This document shows, in pieces, positions 8,006 to 15,678 of a DNA stretch of 60,901 bases. The notes beneath the pieces are model-generated. The model did not search any database and was not told where the DNA came from. It worked only from the letters and a program-made list of their open reading frames with translations. The position numbers and the translations under genes are program-made. The stretch comes from Dehalococcoidia bacterium (GTDB lineage Bacteria > Chloroflexota > Dehalococcoidia > Lucifugimonadales > UBA826): NCBI GenBank assembly GCA_029936675.1, contig JAPYSB010000011.1:1-60901 (forward strand), read 5' to 3'. Numbering within the stretch: position 1 is the first letter of the stretch; every line of letters begins with the position of its first letter.

Positions 8006-9037
8006 TTATAAGGCTCTTGGGAACCACTTGCAGCCATGTGTATCAAAACATGCAGCGCAGTAGGCTACCCAATGTCCTGGAGATTCTTCCTGAAGGATCG
8101 GTTCCAGCAGTGCACAATCTGGGTTAGGGTTGTCTTTATCACAATCAGGTTGAAAATTGCACCCTGAAGGTCGATTTGTCACGTTTGGAGGGTTTCCAGG
8201 TATCGCGTATAGCCTTTCGACATTCTCTTCCATTTTTGGAACTGACCTAATCAAGGCCTCTGTGTATGGATGGAGAGGGTTGTTGAAAATTTCTCTAACA
8301 TCTCCCTGTTCTACAATCTTCCCAGCATACATCACGGCGACCCGGTCACACATTTTTGCAACTATGCCAAAGTCGTGTGTAATGAAAATAATTCCAACAC
8401 CCGTATCCTCTTGGAGGTCTCTTAAAAGGTTCAAGTATTGGGCTTGTATCGTGGCATCCAAAGAGGTTGTTGGTTCATCCGCTATTAATACTGAAGGATT
8501 GCAAGATATACCGATCGCTCCAACGACACGCTGCCTCATTCCACCTGATAACTGGTGTGGGTAATCTTTCATTCTGGTTGCAGGCGCGGGAATTTTTACT
8601 TTTCTGAGCATGTCTATAACTGTCTCTTTCAAGGTTGTCCCCCTAAGACCTTCGTGAATCTTAAGAGCTTCAGCGACCTGGTCTTCTATATCGAAAACCG
8701 GATTCAAAGCGGTCATAGGGTCTTGCAAAATCATCGCAATTTTGTCACCCCTTACCTTGTTCATATCGCCTTCGCTTAGATCAAGAAGGTTTTCTCCTTC
8801 CAGGAGAATTTCACCACCGACGATATGGCCGGGGGGAGACGGTATCAATCGCATTACGGAACTCACCGTCACGGATTTACCCGAACCAGATTCCCCAACA
8901 ATCCCTAATGTTTCCCCTTTTCGAAGATGAAAGCTAACTCCGTCAACTGCCTTCGTAACACCCCAACGGGTCACGAAATAAGTCTGAAGGTCTTTAACCT
9001 CCAGTACTACATCGCCAATTCGGCCATCTGAAACCAT
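8006..9037 (-). CDS. dppD: Peptide-type ABC transporter ATPase, DppD/OppD family
   Basis: This is the second ATPase subunit (343 aa). Walker A is GESGSGKSV (48-56), the signature is LSGGMRQR (163-170), Walker B is VLIADEP (183-189), and the switch histidine is in FITHDF. The C-terminal extension again carries a Cys-rich segment (CNFQPDC, CALL, CAACFDTHGC) typical of this family. AGGAG with eight-base spacing supports ATG 9037. It heads the minus-strand ATPase pair; a conspicuous pair of hairpins precedes it. The permeases at 373-2406 are the natural partners, though they are on the other strand. Confidence 0.9.
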   Translation of the reverse strand: MVSDGRIGDVVLEVKDLQTYFVTRWGVTKAVDGVSFHLRKGETLGIVGESGSGKSVTVSSVMRLIPSPPGHIVGGEILLEGENLLDLSEGDMNKVRGDKIAMILQDPMTALNPVFDIEDQVAEALKIHEGLRGTTLKETVIDMLRKVKIPAPATRMKDYPHQLSGGMRQRVVGAIGISCNPSVLIADEPTTSLDATIQAQYLNLLRDLQEDTGVGIIFITHDFGIVAKMCDRVAVMYAGKIVEQGDVREIFNNPLHPYTEALIRSVPKMEENVERLYAIPGNPPNVTNRPSGCNFQPDCDKDNPNPDCALLEPILQEESPGHWVAYCAACFDTHGCKWFPRAL

Positions 9038-9068
9038 GACTTGAACTCCTATCTTTCTGGTTCCTTGA

Positions 9069-9121
9069 TGTTTTCACAAGAACAAAAGTTTCTTGTGAAA
9101 ACAGCGCCTAATTTCAGGCGC
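9069..9121 (-). repeat. Two adjacent hairpins upstream of dppD
   Basis: A 14-bp perfect inverted repeat (TGTTTTCACAAGAA 9069-9082 with TTCTTGTGAAAACA 9090-9103, 7-base spacer) abuts a second, GC-rich 6-bp one (GCGCCT 9104-9109 with AGGCGC 9116-9121). They sit in the 183-base gap between the NIPSNAP gene stop and the dppD start. Neither has a T run in the direction of transcription. They could be an operator for dppDF or a processing hairpin. Confidence 0.5.
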
Positions 9122-9220
9122 ACATCGACAAATTTAAGTACCCGCCACTATAACCAAAGGGTCAGGAAAAGGCAATAGGTCCACAGGCATGAATGGAAGG
9201 GTTTTTGAGGCTATTGAGGT

Positions 9221-9607
9221 CTATTTTGGCTCAGGGAAAAAATTCGCGCCATTCATAATCGTATTTTGTTGACTGAGAATTAAGTTTTTGACTCGCGGTA
9301 GATAATCTCTGTCCCACCTTGAGTCAGAGCGCACTTTTTTTCGAGATTCCTCGAAATGGCTGTAATCTCGGTATCCCAAAATGTGGACAATCCGGTTGAG
9401 GTGCCCTACGTCGGTGTAATACCAACCGGCTAATTTAATACCGTAATCTTGTCGAATTTTTAATGCCACTTCTCCTACCGAGCTCATGTATTCTGGAACT
9501 GATCCCGGTTTTAGGTCATATGTCCGCATGTCATATATCAAAATTCCCCCATACAGGTTTCTAGGCTTTTGATTTTTTATCACTGCCCGGCTACCAAATA
9601 TTTTCAC
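9221..9607 (-). CDS. NIPSNAP family protein
   Basis: The domain (about 100 aa, residues 25-128) has the NIPSNAP pattern: an opening YDMRTYDLKPGSVPEY followed by a G-W-Y-x-D-x-G-x-L-N-R segment and repeated aromatic/Arg positions. NIPSNAP domains have a dimeric alpha+beta barrel fold and occur widely in organisms that degrade organic acids; the biochemical role is not established. The ATG at 9607 overlaps the end of the upstream gene by 17 bases, so the two are probably translated together. A second NIPSNAP gene lies at 20892-21188. Confidence 0.75.
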   Translation of the reverse strand: MKIFGSRAVIKNQKPRNLYGGILIYDMRTYDLKPGSVPEYMSSVGEVALKIRQDYGIKLAGWYYTDVGHLNRIVHILGYRDYSHFEESRKKVRSDSRWDRDYLPRVKNLILSQQNTIMNGANFFPEPK

Positions 9608-9983
9608 CGAACTTTACAGCAATCCAGTTATTATCAAGTTCAAAAGAATCCTTTTTGGACCAACCGGCATCAAGAAGAGTATCCCATCCTTCAGATGCAG
9701 AAATATCAGTTGCCAACTGGGATTTTGGTGAAGGGTAGGCAAACCATAGAAATCCCGCCTTTTTAAGAATGGCCACTCCTGCCGCTGCTGATTCTGATAC
9801 GTCCCTTTGATTGCGGGCAAATATTAAAATCACATCGAACATTCCGTCACCGACGTATGAAACCGAGGCGCCTTTAGGTAGATTCATGTGGGCTATTTCT
9901 TGGGCATGATGTTCGGGGGGCGAAAATATGAATATGGAAGAATATTCTTGAACACCGAGACCGAGAAAAGCTTTCTCTTCCAT
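9591..9983 (-). CDS. DUF3052-like protein
   Basis: This 130-aa protein resembles a small family (DUF3052-like) with the central segment GFLWFAYPSPKSQLATDI followed by GWDTLLDAGW and a final WIAVKF. These positions are well conserved in relatives I recall, including the Tyr-Pro and the Gly-Trp pairs. The fold resembles a degenerate methyltransferase-like sheet, but no SAM motif is visible, so no function is assigned. It is the first gene of a two-gene unit with the overlapping NIPSNAP gene. Confidence 0.65.
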   Translation of the reverse strand: MEEKAFLGLGVQEYSSIFIFSPPEHHAQEIAHMNLPKGASVSYVGDGMFDVILIFARNQRDVSESAAAGVAILKKAGFLWFAYPSPKSQLATDISASEGWDTLLDAGWSKKDSFELDNNWIAVKFGENIW

Positions 9984-10292
9984 AAATAAGAATTTCCTTC
10001 ATTTAACTTCCCCAACGGGAGCCCGACTAAGCAACAGTATCATGAAATGTAATAATAAACATATAATTATCTGCTCTTGAAATATTTATACATATCAATA
10101 TAATTCCGCTTTGGCTTCTTATGCTGGCTGATCTCTCGTTCTATCAATAGAACTTCATCTAAATAAGATGGCTGAAAAATTATTTATCAACCGAAAGTTT
10201 AACAATAACAATAACGGAAGAATTTCCGTTGATAGCTTTTCATCGAATGGAAAGAAAATATTTTGAAAATTGAGAATGTGGGGAATTGAAAA
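9984..10292. other. AT-rich intergenic region between divergent genes
   Basis: This 309-base, very AT-rich stretch separates the minus-strand DUF3052-like gene from the plus-strand zinc-ribbon gene, so it should hold promoters for both. I see one short perfect hairpin (AACGGAA 10213-10219 with TTCCGTT 10224-10230, loop GAAT). I found no convincing ORF, tRNA or paired -35/-10 boxes. Confidence 0.4.
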
Positions 10293-10472
10293 ATGGTAGA
10301 TTACAAAGCATGCCCAAAGTGCCGTGGTGATATGCACACTCGGCGAGACACTTTCGGGGATTTTAAAGAATGTATCCAATGTGGTTTAATGCAAGATCTT
10401 GAAGTTGAACAGAAATCAGATACATTGACTGTTTCTGACGGCCCTAAAAATAAAGCAGGGAAAGCCGCTTAA
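10293..10472 (+). CDS. Tiny zinc-ribbon protein (59 aa)
   Basis: This short gene encodes 59 residues beginning MVDYKACPKCRGDMHTRR. Two Cys pairs, CPKC (residues 7-10) and CIQC (about 28-31), are about 17 residues apart, which is a zinc-ribbon arrangement. The tail is charged and probably unstructured. GGGG lies nine bases before the ATG. Single zinc-ribbon proteins of this size are often nucleic-acid or protein adaptors; nothing further can be said. It stands alone, 250 bases before the Fe-S carrier gene. Confidence 0.65.
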   Translation: MVDYKACPKCRGDMHTRRDTFGDFKECIQCGLMQDLEVEQKSDTLTVSDGPKNKAGKAA

Positions 10473-10722
10473 TTTTTAACACCTAATCAGGATTATCAGT
10501 ACCTTTAAAGCTATCGTTACCAATAAAAAGAGCTGGATGTTTGGCGGGTCATTGAGTCTACAACAGGTCAACATGGTTTAGACGGAGCCTTCGTTGATAT
10601 TGACTGGATACCGCTATGTTTATAAAATCAATTATCTAGAAGCGTTGCCAAAAAAAATGGTTACGTACCATTTAGCTTAGTGGAAGTTGGATTATGATAC
10701 ATGTAGATGATGGGAGGTCTAA

Positions 10723-11079
10723 ATGACAACGACTCAGAGCCCGGCCCCACTTTCCATAACAATAAGCGAGGCGGCGGCCCACCACGTCAAGGAGTTTGCG
10801 GCTTCTGAAGGAAACCCGGACGCTGACCTGCGTGTAGGGGTAAAAGGCGGCGGTTGTTCCGGACTTACCTACATGTTAGAAATAGTGAGTGATGGCCCAA
10901 GAGAAACCGATAAAGTGATCGATGAGAATGGTGTTCGACTTTTCGTTGATAAAAAGTCATATGTATTTCTAGCTGGCACGATACTTGAATATTCTGGGGG
11001 ACTCAACGGAAAAGGGTTTGTATTCAATAACCCCAATGCTAAAACAACCTGCGGTTGCGGCACTTCGTTTAGTGTTTAG
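10723..11079 (+). CDS. A-type iron-sulfur carrier (IscA/ErpA/SufA family)
   Basis: The 118-aa protein passes Fe-S clusters, mostly [4Fe-4S], to target enzymes. All three conserved cysteines are present: Cys45 in GGGCSGLTY, and Cys110 and Cys112 in the CGCGTSF C-terminus. GGGAGG five bases upstream marks the ATG. It is followed 12 bases later by a YgfZ/GcvT-like gene. YgfZ-type folate proteins act in the same Fe-S pathway in E. coli, so the pair looks like a functional operon. Which A-type subclass it is cannot be told. Confidence 0.9.
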   Translation: MTTTQSPAPLSITISEAAAHHVKEFAASEGNPDADLRVGVKGGGCSGLTYMLEIVSDGPRETDKVIDENGVRLFVDKKSYVFLAGTILEYSGGLNGKGFVFNNPNAKTTCGCGTSFSV

Positions 11080-11091
11080 GTAAGACCTCAT

Positions 11092-11991
11092 TTGATTGAA
11101 AAATCTGTTTTTGTAGATCTCAGTGATTATTTCAGCAGGATAGATATATACGGGGAAGATTCACTAGATCTCCTGGATAGATTGTCCACTAATAGACTAG
11201 AGGATCTCACTGCCCCGTTTATGGGTATGCACTCTGTCCTCACCACTAGTAAAGGGCGAATAATTGATCTTCTTAGTGTGAATCGCTTACCTGACAAAGT
11301 TCTATTAATGACGGCTGGTGAATCTAAAAACAAAGTCATTGATTGGATAGAGTTTTACACAATTATGGAAGACGTTACAGTCAAAGATGTCTCGACAGAA
11401 ACCTGTCACTTTAGGTTGATCGGTAATAGCTGGGAGAATCTTTTTCCGGCAATGACTAATCTATCCATCCATAATTCTGTCATTTGTGAAATTGAAGGAG
11501 AATCTTTCATAGCGATAAAAGAGCAGATGTCTTCTGTCCCATGTATTGACGTTATAGGTACAACTGGTGCAAAAAATAAATTAAATCAGGTATTTTCCAC
11601 AAAATTTAAGAGTTTTACCCTAAAAGAATTCATCCAGCTGAGATTGGAGCTTGGAATTCCAGCGTTTGGATACGAATTAACGGAAGATTTTAATCCGCTG
11701 GAGGCAGGTCTAATCTCCCATATTAACTTTAACAAAGGGTGTTACATAGGGCAGGAAGTGGTCGCTAGATTAAACACTTATGACAAGGTGCAACGCAAGC
11801 TAGTTAGATTGTCTTGGGAGGGCACTCTAGCTGAAAAAGATATTACCTACGACGGCCATTTGGTGGGAGTCATAACCTCCGCAATGAATGGGGCCGGATT
11901 AGGATTTGTTCGTAACTCTCATGCAGAACTCAGAAGAGAGTTAGAATGCGGCAATCAAAAGGTGATGGTGACGGAAATATTGGCGGAATAG
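11092..11991 (+). CDS. ygfZ: YgfZ/GcvT-like folate-binding protein for Fe-S maintenance
   Basis: The 299-aa protein has the GcvT-like folate-binding fold and the diagnostic YgfZ/Iba57 motif K-G-C-Y-x-G-Q-E (residues 215-222). The Cys in that motif is essential in E. coli YgfZ, which helps maintain certain [4Fe-4S] enzymes using tetrahydrofolate. The start appears to be TTG 11092; the AGG spanning the previous stop is its only visible ribosome site, so coupling to the upstream Fe-S carrier gene is likely. Its stop codon directly abuts the stop of the convergent fabL gene, with no intergenic base. Confidence 0.85.
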   Translation: MIEKSVFVDLSDYFSRIDIYGEDSLDLLDRLSTNRLEDLTAPFMGMHSVLTTSKGRIIDLLSVNRLPDKVLLMTAGESKNKVIDWIEFYTIMEDVTVKDVSTETCHFRLIGNSWENLFPAMTNLSIHNSVICEIEGESFIAIKEQMSSVPCIDVIGTTGAKNKLNQVFSTKFKSFTLKEFIQLRLELGIPAFGYELTEDFNPLEAGLISHINFNKGCYIGQEVVARLNTYDKVQRKLVRLSWEGTLAEKDITYDGHLVGVITSAMNGAGLGFVRNSHAELRRELECGNQKVMVTEILAE

Positions 11992-12762
11992 TTATGAATT
12001 GGCGCTTGATAGAGGTGCCTGCAGGGTAATACCACCATCAACTATTATGATCTGACCTTTTATCATTGAAGCGTCCTCACTACATAAAAAAGCGGTGACT
12101 TTGGCAATGTCGGCACCTGTTATTTCCCTCCCTGCAAGGGTGTTTTTTGACGATGCCACCATATCCTGTTTATTTGGGAATGATTCTAAGGCAGCAGTTT
12201 CCACATACCCCCCCGATACTGCATTGACATTAATACCCTTTTGAGCCAGTTCTACAGCTAGGTATCTGGTTAGTGACTCTAGAGCTGCTTTCGAGGTCCC
12301 CACAGAGAGATAATAGGGTAGAACCTTTCTGGAGCCTTCAGAAGTAATGTTCACTATAGAACCACCATCCGGCATTAATTTTGCTGCTTCTACTGAACAT
12401 AGCCATGGGGCCCGAGCATTTATATTCATTGCCCAGTCCCAGTGTTTTGTCGTCAATTCGTCTGCATTTCTCTGCACGCCAGAGGCAGCATTATTTATTA
12501 GGACATCAATAGAACTAAATTCTTGAGCAACTGATTGAAACATGTTTGCAATTTGATCAGGTTCGGCGAGGTGGGCGCGCAATTTCAGGCATCTCACCCC
12601 CAGGGTTTCTATTTCGCGGCGAGTCTGTTCAGCAGCGTCGTGGTTTCTGAGATAATTAAATGCGATGTGGTAGCCCAGGTTGCCAAACTCCAGGGCAATA
12701 GACTTACCTATACCTCTTGAGCCACCAGTTATCAGGGCCACTTTGTTCTTAGTATCAGCCAT
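11992..12762 (-). CDS. fabL: Enoyl-[ACP] reductase, FabL type
   Basis: This enzyme reduces enoyl-ACP in the last step of each fatty-acid elongation cycle. It is an SDR with nucleotide-binding TGGSRGIGK at residues 12-20. The diagnostic feature is the active site Tyr151-x6-Lys158 (YLSVGTSK), as in Bacillus FabL and FabI, rather than the SDR-standard Tyr-x3-Lys. Segments NNAASGV, HWDWAMNINA and NAVSGG also match FabL. It is 23 bases downstream of fabG and ends the cluster. No fabI is visible here. Confidence 0.85.
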   Translation of the reverse strand: MADTKNKVALITGGSRGIGKSIALEFGNLGYHIAFNYLRNHDAAEQTRREIETLGVRCLKLRAHLAEPDQIANMFQSVAQEFSSIDVLINNAASGVQRNADELTTKHWDWAMNINARAPWLCSVEAAKLMPDGGSIVNITSEGSRKVLPYYLSVGTSKAALESLTRYLAVELAQKGINVNAVSGGYVETAALESFPNKQDMVASSKNTLAGREITGADIAKVTAFLCSEDASMIKGQIIIVDGGITLQAPLSSANS

Positions 12763-12785
12763 TAAAATATTCTAGGCTTTCTTCG

Positions 12786-13532
12786 TTAGATAGCCATACC
12801 CCCGTCAACACTTATTATTTGACCCGTTATGTATTTTGCTTTTTCACTTGCTAGGTAGGCGATCATATGAGCGATATCATCTACCTCCCCAAAATGAGCC
12901 ATCGGTATCCAAGTCATAATGGTGTCTTTTTGTTTGTCTGATAGCACATCGACAGTATCAGTGTGGATGTATCCTGGGGTTACGGTGTTAACGGTTATGT
13001 TTCTGGTAGCGACTTCCTTAGCGAGAGCGAAGGTAAAACCGTTGATTGCGGCTTTTGAAGCGGTATAGTTGGTCTGGCCTATGTTCCCTCGCAGACCGAC
13101 TACGGAGCCAATATTTATGATTCTCCCCCATCTGGACCTCACCATTGTTCTGAGGACAGCTCTACTGCAATAAAACGTACCGTTGAGATTTGTATTTATT
13201 ACTCTAGACCATGCCTCATCTGACATTCTTAATAGCAACCCATCGTCTATGATGCCTGCGTTGTTTACCAATATGTCAATCTGGCCCAATTGTTCTGTGA
13301 CATCTTCTACCATTTTTGTTACCTGACCCAAATCTCCTACATCTGCTTGATAGGAAATGGATTCGACCCCGAAATCCTTCAGATGGTTAACAGTGTTATT
13401 GGCCTCTTTTTGGGAAGAGTAGTAGTTTATTGCAACGTTGGCCCCCATCTCAGCTAGTTTTATTGCTGCGGCTCTGCCGATTCCCTTGGCTGCTCCTGTA
13501 ACTAGGGCTGTTTTTCCTTTGAGCTCAGACAC
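12786..13532 (-). CDS. fabG: 3-oxoacyl-[ACP] reductase FabG
   Basis: This NADPH-dependent SDR reduces 3-oxoacyl-ACP in fatty-acid elongation. It has the cofactor motif TGAAKGIG (residues 12-19), the structural NNAG (90-93) and the catalytic Ser143, Tyr156 and Lys160 (NYTASK). The length (248 aa) is typical. Many SDRs look alike, but the position between plsX and fabL makes FabG by far the best reading. Confidence 0.9.
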   Translation of the reverse strand: MSELKGKTALVTGAAKGIGRAAAIKLAEMGANVAINYYSSQKEANNTVNHLKDFGVESISYQADVGDLGQVTKMVEDVTEQLGQIDILVNNAGIIDDGLLLRMSDEAWSRVINTNLNGTFYCSRAVLRTMVRSRWGRIINIGSVVGLRGNIGQTNYTASKAAINGFTFALAKEVATRNITVNTVTPGYIHTDTVDVLSDKQKDTIMTWIPMAHFGEVDDIAHMIAYLASEKAKYITGQIISVDGGMAI

Positions 13533-13573
13533 TTTTACTCCTATAAACGTATGCAGATAATCGTTTCATTGAT

Positions 13574-14614
13574 TTAATCATCCACAGTGGACATAACCAT
13601 GGATACTTCTTTATTCAGTTCTTCGATGAGTTTTGTTTCCACACACATTTGCGCCAAACCTACAGCCCTTTCCACTGTTCCTGCCGAAGCGTTACCGTGT
13701 CCAATTATACTTACGCCATTGACTCCGAGAACCGGCCCACCGCCTCTTGCATCAACCACGTTATTTTTCTTGTAGAGATCTTCCATAAGAGCGTTGAGGT
13801 GATCGTCGGGGAGTGTCCCCGTTAATGAGGCTTTTAATTGTGATGCCAGCCCTCTTCCAAGCCCTTCTACCAATTTTAGTATTACATTTCCGACGAACCC
13901 ATCACAGACAACAACATCCGCCTTTCCCGTGACCAAATCGTTTCCCTCAATGTTACCAATGAAATTCAAGCCGCTTTTCTTGAATAAAATACTGGCCTCC
14001 TTGGATTGGATATTGCCTTTTCCTTCTTCGCTTCCCACGCTGAGTAATCCTAATTTTGGGTTATCCACCCCTAGGAGTAATTTGCTAAATACAGATCCCA
14101 AAACACCAAATCCTAATAACTGAGAAGGCTTGCAATCAAGATTGGCACCTAAGTCAAGAATAGTTTGGTTTGGAGCAGATCCTATGACCGGGCCACCGAT
14201 AGCGGGTCTTTCTATTCCTTCTATAGTTCCCAGTAAAACAACGGAAGCAGCCATTGCTCCACCCGTAGAGCCCATGGATATAACAGCATCTGCATTGTTA
14301 TTTTTGACTAAATTGGTGGCGACTAGTATGGAAGCGGTAGGTTTTTGTCGCAAAGCTAAGGCCGGTGGCTCATTATCTTCTATCTTTCCCTCTGAGGGTA
14401 CAAAATGTACCGGCAGGCCTCCAATTTCGTGCTTTGCTAGCTCTTGCTGGACCAGGTCGCTATCACCAACAATAAAAACTTCTGCTAAACCATTTTTGGC
14501 GGCTTGGACCGCCCCCTCTACCGGTACAGATGGAGCGTTATCTCCGCCCATCGCATCTATTGCGACCTTCAATAATTGATTCTGAGTCTCTGGCAAATTT
14601 AGTCTCCTAGTCAC
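13574..14614 (-). CDS. plsX: Phosphate acyltransferase PlsX
   Basis: PlsX makes acyl-phosphate from acyl-ACP and orthophosphate, feeding the PlsY route to lysophosphatidic acid. The start of the domain, VAIDAMGGDNAPSVPVEGA, is the family signature, and ANLDCKPSQLLGFGVLGS and the GHGNAS segment near the C-terminus also match. The start is GTG 14614, which overlaps the end of the dehydratase gene by eight bases, indicating translational coupling. The length (346 aa) is normal. It links phospholipid and fatty-acid synthesis in this cluster. Confidence 0.93.
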   Translation of the reverse strand: MTRRLNLPETQNQLLKVAIDAMGGDNAPSVPVEGAVQAAKNGLAEVFIVGDSDLVQQELAKHEIGGLPVHFVPSEGKIEDNEPPALALRQKPTASILVATNLVKNNNADAVISMGSTGGAMAASVVLLGTIEGIERPAIGGPVIGSAPNQTILDLGANLDCKPSQLLGFGVLGSVFSKLLLGVDNPKLGLLSVGSEEGKGNIQSKEASILFKKSGLNFIGNIEGNDLVTGKADVVVCDGFVGNVILKLVEGLGRGLASQLKASLTGTLPDDHLNALMEDLYKKNNVVDARGGGPVLGVNGVSIIGHGNASAGTVERAVGLAQMCVETKLIEELNKEVSMVMSTVDD

Positions 14615-15050
14615 TATCTGATGCTGGTTTTTCTACTGCAACTGAAGTCTCACCCGATATAATGATGTCGCCATCTTGCCTGATTATTACTACTGAGCAG
14701 GTTATGTGACTCCCGTTGGGTGTGTCTTCTAGTTTCTTAACCTGACCGGAAGTTTGGATTTCATCCCCTGGGTATACGGGTGATCTGAATCTCATTTTCA
14801 TTTTGCCGTTGCTGTACCAAGCTGGGCCGAAGCTTTCAGCCATCAATTCTGAAATCGTAGCTGCTGCCATCATTCCGTGACCAATATTACGACCAAATTG
14901 GGAATTCTTGCCGAATTCTTCATCGATATGAATGGGATTATAGTCACCAGAAGCATCCGCATACAGGCGAATTTGGCCCATTGTTATCATTTTTTTAATA
15001 GGTACTAGGTCTGCCCCTATTTTCAAATTTCCCGTCCTTTGTTGCTTCAT
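14607..15050 (-). CDS. MaoC-like (R)-hydroxyacyl dehydratase, catalytic subunit
   Basis: The 147-aa hotdog-fold protein carries the hydratase-2 motif ADASGDYNPIHIDEEFG with catalytic Asp36 and His41, then NIGHGMM. It is comparable to HadB, the catalytic half of the mycobacterial FAS-II dehydratase. The ATG overlaps the TGA of the preceding gene (ATGA), so the two subunits are translationally coupled. Context with plsX, fabG and fabL suggests dehydration of 3-hydroxyacyl-ACP in place of FabZ. A longer frame upstream to 15137 runs inside the partner gene and is unlikely. Confidence 0.82.
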   Translation of the reverse strand: MKQQRTGNLKIGADLVPIKKMITMGQIRLYADASGDYNPIHIDEEFGKNSQFGRNIGHGMMAAATISELMAESFGPAWYSNGKMKMRFRSPVYPGDEIQTSGQVKKLEDTPNGSHITCSVVIIRQDGDIIISGETSVAVEKPASDSD

Positions 15051-15451
15051 GCAGGAAGCATAATTGTGCTTTTGCCTTCCATTACTGAATGTCCCGAAGA
15101 GTTCAAAACCGTCAAGGTTACTACCATGAATCTCCATTCCCTCCGTACATTATTGGAGGCAAGGGAAGCGATGCATCTTAGGGTTTCACCAACTTGTACA
15201 GAATTTTTGAACCCCATTTCTTGTCCAACATGTAATGTTCCACCAGGTATCTGTAAGTCATTAACAACTCCCCTGAGGCTTAAAGCTGCAATCGCCATTG
15301 GCGGCGATAGTTCTATGCCTGATTTATCAAATTCACGTTTCGATGAATCTTGTACTGCTTCTAGATATAGATCGACTTCTTTTTTGCTTAGAGTATATGT
15401 TTGGTCCGATATCTCATTTCCGATTTTTAGTAGAGAATAATCTAAAGGCAA
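15047..15451 (-). CDS. MaoC N-terminal-type protein, partner subunit of the dehydratase
   Basis: The 134-aa protein resembles the N-terminal (HadA/HadC-type) MaoC half. It has TYTLSKKEVDLYLEAV early and HVGQEMGFKNSVQVGETL (about residues 77-94), which matches the H-x-G-Q-E-x-x-F...V-x-V-G-x-T pattern of these subunits. The catalytic SGD-x-N-P-x-H motif is absent, so it is probably the substrate-tunnel half of a heterodimer with the next gene. The start is probably TTG 15451, but the ribosome site is weak and this is uncertain. It heads the minus-strand lipid cluster. Confidence 0.75.
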   Translation of the reverse strand: MPLDYSLLKIGNEISDQTYTLSKKEVDLYLEAVQDSSKREFDKSGIELSPPMAIAALSLRGVVNDLQIPGGTLHVGQEMGFKNSVQVGETLRCIASLASNNVRREWRFMVVTLTVLNSSGHSVMEGKSTIMLPA

Positions 15452-15565
15452 CGGCTGCTCACAAGTATTTAATTTAATCCAGAATTCAGGTCAAAAAAAT
15501 CATGGCGTACCACTATCTAATGAACCGTTCCCAAGCAATTATATAGCCACCCACCCAATATTTGT

Positions 15566-15600
15566 TTACCCGTCTTCTCGGGTAAGCTGCTTCGAGAAGG
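15566..15600 (+). promoter_or_regulatory. Two mutually exclusive hairpins in the serS leader
   Basis: Hairpin A pairs TTACCCG (15566-15572) with CGGGTAA (15579-15585). Hairpin B pairs CTTCTCG (15574-15580) with CGAGAAG (15593-15599), extended by a T-G pair. They share bases 15574-15580, so only one can form at a time. This is the geometry of an attenuator or switch, 80 bases ahead of serS. No T-box consensus was found. It could be chance. Confidence 0.35.
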
Positions 15601-15678
15601 TAGCATAAATTAATGAAACATGGATGAATTCAATCGAATCAAATAGAATTCCAGGTAGTTTCGTAAGGAGTTTTTTGA

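Noticed and set aside
14607-15137. Longer MaoC frame starting at 15137
   Set aside because: The extra residues come from the overlapping partner gene; the ATGA overlap gives a natural start at 15050.
15452-15678. T-box riboswitch in the serS leader
   Set aside because: The leader has no T-box core (AGGGUGGNACCGCG-like) sequence; only the two competing hairpins were kept.
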